In this document: in pieces, positions 43,311 through 55,300 of the stretch
How positions within the stretch are numbered: position 1 is the first letter of the stretch
How the letters are laid out: every line of letters starts with the position of its first letter
The notes under the pieces: model-generated
What the model was told of the DNA's origin: nothing
Seen by the model: the letters and a program-made list of their open reading frames with translations, nothing else
Database searches by the model: none
Position numbers and translations under genes: made by a program
Assembly: GCA_010645155.1 (NCBI GenBank)
Contig: CM021322.1
Coordinates: forward strand, 4,283,740-4,347,739
DNA length: 64,000 nucleotides
Origin: Tigriopus japonicus
Taxonomy: Eukaryota; Arthropoda; Copepoda; Harpacticoida; Harpacticidae
Direction: 5' to 3'

Positions 43311-46300
43311 ATGGCCACGGGAAAGACTCTCTTTGAACGAGACACCAAGAAACCGTTGGGCTTCTTCCCAAAGCTTTATGAGACCGTGATCAATTCATTG
43401 GGAAATGAGTACTTGGAACGCATGGAAAACATCAAGGACGAAGATCCAGCTGAGCTCATGAAGTAAGTTGTTTCAAAGTATTGTAAATAAATGAATGTTA
43501 CACTTATTGAAAGTCGTTTTGATTTTGAATGGTACAGTCAAAGCTGGACTTAAGTATGTTGTTGGTGAGGAGAAACATTATTCTTAAATGTAGAGTTTCT
43601 CTCACAATATATACTTCAGCCGGCAACAAGGTATTCTAAAAAAAACCAGATTTTATCCCTTTAAGAGACTGTACTCTCTTTTATATTTTTTCTTAGCCTT
43701 GCAGACAGGAAAAAAAATATTGCTATGGTTAGATCAATAATATCATGTATCCATCATTTTCTAGTTAGATTTGCCGGATTTGAGAGCCAATTAATTCAAG
43801 ACCAATCAAAAGTTTGAAGAAACAAGCTCCACAATAAACGATAATTTCACCTGATTTTAGAATTTGCAAGAAAAAATTACTAGCTTACTTGCAAATTCTG
43901 GCCATTTTTAGACTCTTTGTTTTTCATTTCTTCTAATTGCGCAATCAAATTACACATGATTGATGTTTGATAGCGATCAATGTCAATGAAATATTTATGT
44001 TCAATTTTTAGGTTTGTTTATGGTTTGGACTCATTCAAGCGGACCCTGAAAATCCAAGAAAGCTATCCAGAGAAGAATCACCATGAGAGTAAGATCAAGA
44101 GGGAGTACGGGAACAAAGCATACCAAGACAAAAAGGATATTGATGCCCTTTATTTGTTCACCCAAGTGAGTCTTGAACATAACACTTGAGTTGTTAAGCA
44201 CATTAGTAAACGTACTCCACGTATTCTTTTTCACTGGAATTAATAATAAGGTAGTATGTTATAAGTGAGTCTTGAACATAACACTTGAGTTGTTAAGCAC
44301 ATTAGTAAACGTACTTCACGTATTCTTTTACACTGGAATTAATAATAAGGTAGTATGTTATGGTAAATAAGAAATTCTGCTCCACCAAACTAAGCCATAG
44401 TGAAAGTAAGCAAGCATTTTTGACAAAAGTCATAGCTAGGGGTGCAGATTTCAGGCAAATAAGATTTTATGCCCAAAAACATGTTTATTTGCTATTTGAT
44501 AGCTTTAAAAGTTTATTTGCTATTTTTGTATTTATTTGCCATTTTTGGGCAAATAAATACAAAATTGGTCGGTTTTTGGGCAATTGAATGCAAAATTTGT
44601 CGTTTTTTGGCTACATCAAAGAATTTTTCTTTTTTGGCAAAAAATAGGCAAAAGAAATTTTTGGCTAAAATAGTTTTTTTCAGGATTTATTTATTGTTCA
44701 ACGGAATCAAAATATTTTCTATTATATCCTCATACACTTGCATTCCATTTTATTGTTGGTAAAACATAATGCTCATTTTCCGAATTTAGTGGCTAGTTTT
44801 ACTATATTTCGGTAATTTTTCGTGTCTATTTGCCATTTTATATGCCATTTTTTTGTTTATTTGCCATTTTATTTGCCATTTTGGACGTTCTTATTTGCCA
44901 CTTTTTGGGCCTAAAAGGCATGTTTTATTTGCCAGAAATCTGCACCCCTAGTCATAGCACAGTAGGATCGCTTCAAACACAACTTTTTACATATACTGTT
45001 CACCGTATTTGCAGCAGGTTATTCTAATTATACTTCAGTATACTCAAGCTGAAATACCCCTCAGGTGAGAAGTTATCTGCACTTATTCAAATGCTGCAGG
45101 TACACCTAAGAAAGTATTGTCAAAATAGTCATGGTTGAGTAAAGTCTCAGAACAAAAGCTGCCTTTTAAAAGGAGCTTGTAAATTTAGACTATACTCAGG
45201 GATGGCTATTTCGACTGTAATTTTTGTAATTCTTTGTTTTGCTATGCTCCCCATGTTGCCCCGTAATGCACACAACGGCTCAACTATTGATGTTTATATT
45301 ATAGCCTACTGCAAGCGTTCAAAGGACATAAGTATTCTTCAGCGTACTCGAGTGATGGTTTTGAAGAAAATTGCTAATGCCTTTCAAGAACATTCTTTAA
45401 TTTTGTCCTCAAGTTACCTGAAATTTCCAAACTTTTTTCCATGAAGGCTGTCATTGCTGCTCCTTGTGATCCTGAGAGTGGACAAGGCAAGGATTTGGCC
45501 TTGGCATTGGCAAATCGATCGGCGGTTTTGTTTTCCTTGAAACAGTACTACTTGGCTTTGGATGATATCAAGTTGGCCTTGGAATCCGGATACCCCAAAG
45601 AGCTTCAGTTCAAATTACTCGAGAGAAAAGTAAGAAGTTAGATTGCTGCTTATAAGTTTAATAAATCTAAAGAAAAATTGATTCCAGTTGAAGATCCTGA
45701 TGTTTTACAAGCAAATGTGTGATGCCCAAGAGACTTGTAAAGCCTTAATCAAATCTTTGGACCATGCAAAATTGGACCCAAACAAGAAACTAAAGCTGCA
45801 AAGGGAGACCCAACAAACACTGAACTATTTCAACAAGATGCCAAGTGTATACAATGATCTGAAAGTGGAAATGAGACCCAAAGCAGACATACCGAACATT
45901 GGAGATCGAAATAGCCTCTATCCTGCTTTGGCAAATTGCATCTCGTTCAAGTAAATACAGGGTTGTTTTAAATTAGCGTCACCAAAACTATAATGCTAAA
46001 TTTTGACAAAAAGAAATGATAAAGTTAACTTGAGATCTAAATTGCTTTAAAAGTACAGGTGTAAACTTAACTCTTAGTTTTCGACTTCTAATCAATTGCA
46101 GCAATATTAGCCCTTCTAATGGGCGCTCATAATAATGACTTTTTTTTGGGAATGGAGCATGCGTACCTTGGGAGGGGGAAGTCGTTCTTTAATACAAAAT
46201 CTGTTTTAAAACGAGTTTATTCAATTTAAAATAATTCGCCTGTGTATACTTTAAACTGTTTTCTGCAAATGGTATTAGTGCAATTTAATCACAATCGTAA

Positions 46301-49300
46301 CGTGCCACGAATGATTTTTCATTTGGCATGGGACTCTTATTCTTGACAACCCTGTATTCCAGATCTAGTTTAGCAATTTGAAACATGGCGGTAATTTTTA
46401 AACATATTTTAGGTACGCCCCTGGGCGTGGTCGTTTTGCTGTGGCGACACGAGATATCGAGGTTGGTCAATTTATTTGCGTGGAAAAGCCGATAGTGTCG
46501 AGAATCTTACCAGAGTATATGGGATCCAATTGCGCTCATTGCTTCAAATCGATGAAAGCTCCTCTTCCGTGTCCAGTTTCCACCCAATTCATGTTTTGCA
46601 GCTATGATTGCAGGTATACTGCTTTTCAACTGAAAGGACCAATTTCCATCGTATCTTTTACTTTATTTCAATTTTCAGAAAAAAAGCTTTGGACACCTAT
46701 CATCCTTATGAGGCACGAATTTCCGACTTTTTCACGGCCTCTGGAATGAGCATCATTTGCTATTTAGGTTATCGAGCCATTACATCCAAACCTCTGAAGT
46801 TCTTTTTGGATAATAAGGACAAATTTCAAGAACATAATGAGCAATCGGGAATTTCCAAGGGAAAGGTATTTTTTTTAAATAATGTTTATTGCGACAATTT
46901 ATATCATTGGACAATGTGTTTATGTAATTTAAAGTGGAAATGTCTTGGTGCTTGTGTTGGCTGCCAGTTTAAAAGTAATTATTGCTTGTTTTCGCAACCT
47001 CCTTTTCAGTTTCCTTTTTGTTCAGAGAGGGTTGGAAAACAATCCTCTATTTTTCCGGGCCTTTTTCATACTTTTCTCAGTTTTTTCCCTTTTATTTCCT
47101 TTATTTATTTACTTTATTCCTTACTTTACTTTAATTGTTCACATTTTAAGGGCTAATGAATATATTGGTCAAAAGTGAACGTTTTTATGGGTTTTTCAAG
47201 CAATATGGAGAAACCCATAAAAACCCGCAAAACTTCCGCCAAGGCGAAATTGAACCAAAACTTTTCTTATGTGTCAAGATGTCTCTTTTTCAGGTTACAA
47301 AATATCTTTCGGAAGATTATGGCAATCTCTTCAATTTGGTCACCCATCACAACGAACGCAAGGTCGGTGATGTCTTCCATCGCGCCATGTTTGCTGTCAT
47401 GTTCTTGAGATGTCTTAAGAAATTTGGATATTTCGGCCCAGATAGAACCGACATCAGCCCCGAAAATGACGATCTCAGCGAGGACGAGCTTTTCATGGGC
47501 ACACTTATCAACCATTTCTTGGAAGTGCTTCAATTTAATGCTCATGAAGTGGCACAGGTTCGTCATCCTCTTAGAGTAGTGATGTATTTCGAACAGGGAT
47601 GGGGAGTAATTTTAATTGCAATAACAATTACGTAATTTCAATTACAATTACATGTAATTAAAATTATAATAAATTACATTTTCGGCCACGTAATTGACGA
47701 ACTTTCAATTACAAATTACCAATTACTTTTCAAATCTTACTTCCTCACATTAGCCATAAAACCAATTTATCGGTTTTTACTTGCAAAACAATTATTTTGT
47801 CATCAATTTGCGGTCAATGAAGCCAGAGTGGCCACGCGTACTAGCGCGTTCTTAAAAGTGCCGAGTGTAAGTGCTTCCCCAGACGGCGTAGGTTCGAGTC
47901 CTGTTGGGGGTCGGATTGAAGCTGTCGGGAGAAATCCTTTCAGTCTTCTCCCGTCTATTGTCGTGAGCAGACGTGTTTTTGCGTTGCTCGTGATAATTTG
48001 GCCGGTTTAGACTAAGTGCTGTGTTGTGTTGTGTCGTGGTCGTGTGGATCCAAGGTAAGCCATTTTTATATCTATTAGCCTTTCCCTTCTTTCTTTTACT
48101 ATTTTTCTTTTTAACATTTTTTGTCGTACTTATTTCGTATTATCCTTTTTTCAGTTTGTTTATATATTTTTTTCTGTAGTTCTATGTTTTCTTTTCCTGT
48201 TTTTTTTTCAGGTTTCTTTTTAGTACCTAAGGTTTTTTTTTCTTTTAATGTCCTTTTCATATATACATGTTTATTAATAGTTGCATATTAATTTATATTC
48301 AATAGCCATCTTAATCATTCTTTTGTCGTTTTTATAAATTATTTTTCTTCTTCCATATTTGAGTTCTTCGTTGTATGTTATCCTGTCTTATCTCTTATCA
48401 GTAGGGACAGGAACTTAAGACGAATAAACTTATTCGTCTTTTTTCGTCTTTATTCTTCTTTTATACCCTTATTCGTCGCGACAAATTTATTCGACTAAAT
48501 TGGATTTTATTCGTCTTTTTTCGTCTAATCCGGCAATTTCACTCAACGTTTTTCGTCTAATTAGTCAAAACTTGGAATTTTTCTTAGATTTAAAGCTTTT
48601 TTCTCAAATTTGGAATAAAATAGACACTTATAAAAAAGTTCAACGCCAAAACTTGGGCAACAAAATATGATCCACACTTACATTTTAAATTGTAGAGTTT
48701 CCTGACACAAAGAAAGAAAATTGGATTGAAAAGGCCATCTGACTATTCTTTTTTTTTGGGGGGGGGGGCGGATTTTTCAATACCGCTACAAGGAATGGGA
48801 TTCCCTGTAAAGAGAGTGAATAATTAATATAGTTTATAAAATTACCGTTTATATAAAATTTTATCTACCAATGAGGGTGGCAGATCTGTACAACCCTTGA
48901 ATAGTGGGTTGGTCAGGAACAGTATTCAAAAATTTGTCCAATCCTGCCTTAAATCCTGTTAGAAGATCAGCTCCTACATATTCCCGACGAAGGCAAATAG
49001 GCAACAAATGGAACAATGAAGGAGCCCGATAAAGAAGAGAGGAGCACTTCATTGTTCGAACTAACCTCGATTCCTTAGGATTTGGAGGTGCTCTCAGGGC
49101 GCACGTAAAACCTCTATGATCGCTACAATTGATCTCAAATCCTGGGTTAGGACAGAGCCCATGAACGCTCTTGAAGACATATAGTATCAGATACCTATGT
49201 CAGCAAATCTGCTTTTAAATATTGCGCTTTTGAAATAAAGGCGGTTTTGAGCTCTTGGCTTTTTTTTAAATATATGTGTTCCACTGACCATTTCTTGCTT

Positions 49301-52300
49301 ATTCGGCACTTTTCCGTTTATTAACTTTGTAGATTTTGCCGTTTTGCACAAGGGTGAAGCTGTTTCCCCTCAATTGGGCCACACATTTTGTCTACTTTAT
49401 GGACAGCAGTTTTAATCCCCTTTACAGGCAGTTTATTAGTCTTTTTTTGCCGTGTAAGTCAGTTTTTTTCGTCTTTTTTGTTGTATTTGTTAGGGTTTTT
49501 CGTCTTTTTTGTCGTATTTGTCAGGTTTTTTCGTCTTTTTTCGTCTAATCGGGCAATTTTATTCGTCTTTATTCGTCTAATCAGGTAATTTTATTCGTCT
49601 TTATTCGTCTAATTTGACAGTTTTATTCGTCTTAACTTCCTGTCTCTACTTATCAGTTAGGTGTGAGATTTGTTGTTTGCCACTCTCTCTTGAGTTAGGT
49701 TGGTCGAAACTCTTGTTTTCCTTCTTTCCTGTTGGCCAGATTGGGTACTACTTCATTAGGTGAAGCTGGGTATCTTTACAGTTAGGTGTGAAATTGTTTG
49801 GTTGGCTCGCTCTCTTGGGCTAGGTCAGTCTGATCAGCTTCTTCACCTAGTTGTTGTTTCCTGTTAATCTTTCTTCACATCCCCTTCCCTTTTAGGAAAT
49901 AACAAACATACATATATCAAAGGACTTAGCTCTTTTCGAATTTACTGTAGCCCTCCCCCCCTTCCCCTCATTTCTTTTGTTAAAGTTGGTTGTTAGTTTT
50001 TCCTTCCATTTACATGATGGACGCCATCTTGAGTCAGGTTAGCGATGAGGCTAAGAAATGTCTGCATTTAGCCTTAGAAGGGAAGGACCCCTCTGTTTTA
50101 AAGAAGGCTTTCATAGTTGAGGCTCTGGTGGCTTGTGTTAATCAGACCAGAAAGCTCGTTGACTCAAAAGTGAGCCCAATTGTAGATAACTCCACTGAAA
50201 CGGAGGCAACTGAGGTCAAGTTGGTTGAAGTAGCTCAACCAACAATTGTTCAGGAAGCTCTGGTTTGTAGGGAAATTTGTCCTGACCATAAAAGGCAGCC
50301 TTGTAGTCCTGATAGAAAAGGTTGCAGCTCTTTTGAACACCCACAATGGTGTCAAAAATTGTTGAAGTTTGGGCTCTTCAAATACAATAAGAAAGGGTGC
50401 TCAAAGGTCGAGTGCCCCTTCTTCCACCCGTACATGTGTCGTAGGTCAATGAGTAGCGGGACATGTTTCTATGTGGAGTGTAAACAGGTCCATGTACGAG
50501 GTACTCAGAGGAAACCCAAACCAGCAAAATCTGGGTCTCCTAGTTATGGTTATAGGTTAGCCTCCAATCTCCAACCCATTCCCCAAACATTTCATCCCTT
50601 TAGCCTTCCTCCTCCTCGTCCTTCTCCTCCTCCCAATTCCCTGTCCCATTTTCCTTCCCTCACCCCAAAACCTATTTCTATTTCCACCCTTCTCCCAAAT
50701 ATCCATAACCCGGTTCCTCATCCCACTTTCTCCCAAGGGCAACCTAGGTCTTACGCCAATGTAGCCGCCCCTTCCCCTCCCCAACAATCCCTTCCTGTAG
50801 GGCAAAATTTTGTTAGTAAGCAGGATTTTTTAAGGTTAGACAGGAAGGTCCAAGAACTAATAGACTTGGTCCATCGGAAGACCTTATGCCCATAAAAGGG
50901 CTTTATTTGAATGTGCATTGCCTTATTTCCAAAAAAGACAGCACAAAGGTCAGAGTGCTGGAGGAGCTAGCCATTGATAGAGAGGTCTCCTTCATCTCCA
51001 TTACAGAGACTTGGCTTCGTCCAGGAGTTTTAGATGAAGAAGTAGCAATAGCTGGTTTTAGGCTAGTTCGATGTGATAGAGTACGCCCTGATAATCCCAC
51101 TTTCCCACATGGGGGCGTATGTCTATATGTCCGGAAAGACTTACATTTTAGTCATGTTCAAATGTCGAATGGAGAAGTAGAAGTTTTGATTTGTCACATT
51201 AAGGCTCTTGATCTTACGGTCGTAACTATATATCGGCCACCTTCTTGTAGCTCTTCTTCGTTTCTATCAGCTCTTCAATTCATTGGAAAGGAGTTAGATC
51301 GAGAGGTTTGTTCTCGACTCTTTGTTGTTGGTGACCTCAATTTTCCGGCTAGCATTGTAGAGTGGGAGGTTAGTCCGGATGGGTACATTCCCATTGCGAA
51401 AACGGCTTCACCGTCTTTCGAAAAATTGGAAGAGTTTGCGATCTTGCGTAATCTCTCTCAACACGTTGGTGTTGCAACCAGAGCAGAGAGTGTTCTGGAC
51501 TTAGTTTTTTCCAATGACCCTGATCTGATCCAGTATGTCCATGTTGCCCCATGTAGTCTTTCAGATCATCACATTCTTGAGATAGGGTCTACCATTACTC
51601 AAAAGCCGGCGAGCTCTAGAGTTATACCTGCACAAAAGGTGGGTCTGGCAAAGTTCAAGTTCAAAGAGGAACATTGGCCTCTTATTGTTGAAAGATTGGA
51701 AGAGTTGGATTTGATTTCCATTCTGAAGCAGGAACCATCCATAGATGACGCCATAAATAGGCTGATTTCACTTTTTGACGAGGTTTGTTTGTCCCTCAGT
51801 ATCCCAGAAATGGTGTCAAAAGGGAGGTCGTTGTCTAAAATTCCAAAGGTTAGAAAGAAGTTGTTCAAAAGGAGTTGTCAGCTTTCAAATAGACTTCGAC
51901 GTACTTCAAATCCATTTGTTGTAGCCAGCCTCCAAAGCAAATTGGATGTGGTCCAATCAAAGATTAGGGCCTCCATTGATTCCGATCAGTTAGGAAAGGA
52001 AAGTAGAGTGATCCAGGAGGTTAAGACGAATCCAAAGGCGTTTTTCTCTTTTGCAAACACAAAGAGAAAAATGAAGCATCCAGTAGGACCTTTTGAGGTC
52101 GATGGTAAAACCGTCAATGATAATGAGGTCATGGCCAATATGCTTGGAGATCAGTTCTCAGGCGTATTTTCAAATCCGAAAAGGGTTGGTAGAGCAGGCC
52201 ATGATTGTAGTAATGTTGTTGATGAGACTGGCATTCACAGTCAGGATAATCAATTGGAGGATCTGGTAGTCACAGATCAAGATGCTTTTGAGGCCATCAA

Positions 52301-55300
52301 GAGCTTAAAGCTCTCAAGTTCTCCTGGACCTGATGGTGTGACATCTCAGTTTCTGAAGAAATGTTCACAGATTCTTGCCCCTGTTTTCTCCTACTTGATG
52401 CGTCGCATCTTAGATCAGGGCAAGTTTCCCTCCTCAGTGAAAGTAGCTCATGTTGTCCCAATTTTTAAGGGCGGAGATAAGTCACTCCCTAGTAATTATA
52501 GGCCCATTTCCTTGACTTCCAGTCTTGCAAAGGTCTTTGAGAAGATCATGAAGTCCAAGCTTGTTGAGTTTTTGGATGCCCATGATATCATTCCCCCAGG
52601 GCAGCATGGGTTTCGAGCCCATTTTAGTACAGTCACCCAATTGGTTGACCATATTGAGCAGATCATTGAAGGGCTTGAAAGTCACGAGTCAGTTGATGTA
52701 GTGTATCTTGACTTTGCCAAGGCCTTTGATAAGGTAGATCATGGTCTTTTGCTTGATCAACTCAAAGAGTTTGGGGTCAAGGGTAAGGTCCTGAATTGGA
52801 TTGATAGTTTTATGAGCGAAAGGAAGCAAATAGTTAAAGTTGGAGGATCTTTTAGTGGCATGTATGATGTCAAGTCAGGTGTTCCACAAGGTTCAATCTT
52901 AGGTCCGCTCCTGTTTATTCTCTTTATTGCTCCTCTCCAGAAGTTTAGAACGAAAGCCAGTATTTCTTCGTATGCTGATGACACAAAATTAGTTTGTGGA
53001 AGGAATGGTCAGGACTCGAAATGTTTAGTTGAGGACTTGGAGAAAATCTACTCTTGGGTTGGCGAGAGTAACATGGCATTGAACGGGATGAAATTCCGCA
53101 CAATGACGTATGGGGCATCAAAATTAGATGTTCCGCTCAAAGACAATGGAGGTTGTGATATTGAGCAGGTATCGTCCATGAGGGACTTAGGAGTTGTCGT
53201 CCAAGATGATGGAAAGTTCGATGAGCATATCCAGTTGAAAGTGGGAAAGGCATTTCAAACGTGTGGTTGGATCTATCGCACTTTCAAGTCCAGAGATAGT
53301 ATTACGATGCTAACTCTGTACAAGTCGATTGTTCAGCCGCATCTTGAATATGCCTCACCCATTTGGGCTCCAATGAGTTCAGCAGGTTTGCAAAAGGTCG
53401 AGCAGGTCCAAAGATCTTTCACTAGGAACATCACAGGAATGAGAGAGCTCTCGTATTGGGAGAGGCTCCAAAAGTTAGGGCTGTACAGTACTCAGAGAAG
53501 GTATGAAAGGTATCTGATACTGTATGTTTTCAAGAGCGTTCATGGGCTCTGTCCTAACCCAGGATTTGAGATCAGTTGTAGCGATCGTAGAGGTTTTACG
53601 TGCGTTTTGAGAGCACCTCCAAATCCAAGGGAATCTAAGCTAGTTCGAACAATGAAGTCCTCCTCTCTTCTTTATCGGGCTCCTTCATTGTTCAATTTGT
53701 TACCCATTAGTCTTCGTCGGGAATATGTAGGAGCTAATCCTCTAATAGCATTTAAGGCAGGATTGGACAAATTTTTGAATACTATTCCTGACCAACCCAC
53801 TATTCAAGGGTTGTACAGATCTGCCAACAGTAACTCATTGGTAGATCAAATTTTGTATAAACGATAATTATATAAACTATAATAATCATTAACTCTCTTT
53901 ACAGGGAATCCCATTCCTTGTAGCGGTATTAAAAAATCCCCCCCCCCCAAAAAAAAAAAAATGTGATGCCACGAACAGGTAGCTTTTGTTACAATACACA
54001 CCCAAACTTTGATGTTTAAATACTTTTAAACTACAAGAGCTTTTGACCATGATTTTTGTGTCAGGATTTAGGGCTTTTCACAACCAAGGGCAGACAAATG
54101 AGGTGCAAAACTAAAGTTTTAAAACATAGTTACACTTGACAAATATGTACAAAGTTCATGTTTTCTGAAAAAGATAAATATGTATGTATGTATGTATGTA
54201 TATTTTATTTCAGGAATATTTTGTTTCGTTCATGTCATGATTTTAGCGGAAATAGAAAACAATATTTTCCCAACGCAGATCGATGTCATGAAAGTATATT
54301 CCTCAGGTTCAGGATAAGCTATCGCTTGTTTTCACCAGAACCTGGGCGGAAAATAGGGATTCAGTGCTTGAGGAGCCAACTTGAGCACTGTGTTAAATAA
54401 ATAAAGAAGTAAGAATAAATAAAGAAGTAAGAAAAGATTGAAATTAGAGAGAGAAATAAGTCACATTTCAGATTCCAATTGGATTGTTTTAATTTAATTG
54501 AGCGGAGTGTGTGCATTTCCAATTGAGTGCATGAAATGCCAAGATTTGAAGAATGCTGATTTAAGCACTTTGCTTGCAAACAAAGCAGTCTTTCAAGTTG
54601 CAATGGTCAGTGGGGTACTTTTGAATCAGAACGCCTTGAACTCGTTTGCCAAACTGTCTACGTGGTAAACCTATGTCTGGTGTGCTAAAATTATTCCATT
54701 CATGAGGAAATGCATAATTTGGCAGTCTTTGCAAGAAGACGGATTTTGCCACTGGAGTAATGGCTTTCCATCCTCCAAGCCGAGGATTGTTTTTCCACTT
54801 ATACACGTTAATGCTGGGTGGGAGGTTTCTCAAGTAAGCTTGTCTCATTTCTAATATCACCCTTTGAGTACGTAAGTCTGCAAGTTTCAGCAAATTTGTT
54901 CTGCTATATAATGTGTCTGTATGGGACAGCCATTTTGCATTGTTGACCCAACGTATTGCTCGTTTTTGTAGAACTGTCAAAGACCTTAATTTGGTGCTTT
55001 GACCGTAAAATTCAATGCCGTACTTCAAAAATGTCTTGTGATTGATGGTAAAATATTTTTTATATTCAAGCCCGTTCATAACCTTTTGTTTTTTGTGAAT
55101 CACTCTTTCATATTAACCTTTCAGGCATTATAAGTTGCCGGTTGGTGCATCAGCATTTAAAAATGGCAGATCTGTTAATTCTTATTGTTTTGAAAAGGCG
55201 AAAACGGTGAAAGAGACGGAATAATTGTAATTGTCATGTAATTGATATGTAATTGTAATTGAAGTCAATTACATTTTCGGATTATCTAATTGTTATTGTA

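Larger units (their letters stand above)
47819..53960 (+). mobile_element. Full-length CR1/L2-group LINE with two intact ORFs
   Basis: The element starts with a tRNA-like segment (47819-47939), followed by a T-rich 5' UTR that is interrupted by a hAT-like element (48402-49648). ORF1 is 49990-50895 and ORF2 is 50886-53867, overlapping by ten bases. The 3' UTR is short and ends with tttacagggaatcccattcc, then tagcggta, a C-tract and an A-tract to about 53960. Other copies in the window: 6264-6455 (ends only), 7970-8378 and 48748-49197. With both ORFs open it could have been active recently, although the insertion in its 5' UTR may now impair it. Confidence 0.85.

Noticed and set aside
54178..54203. 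CRISPR-like or regulatory array
   Set aside because: Plain tetranucleotide microsatellite; no spacers.
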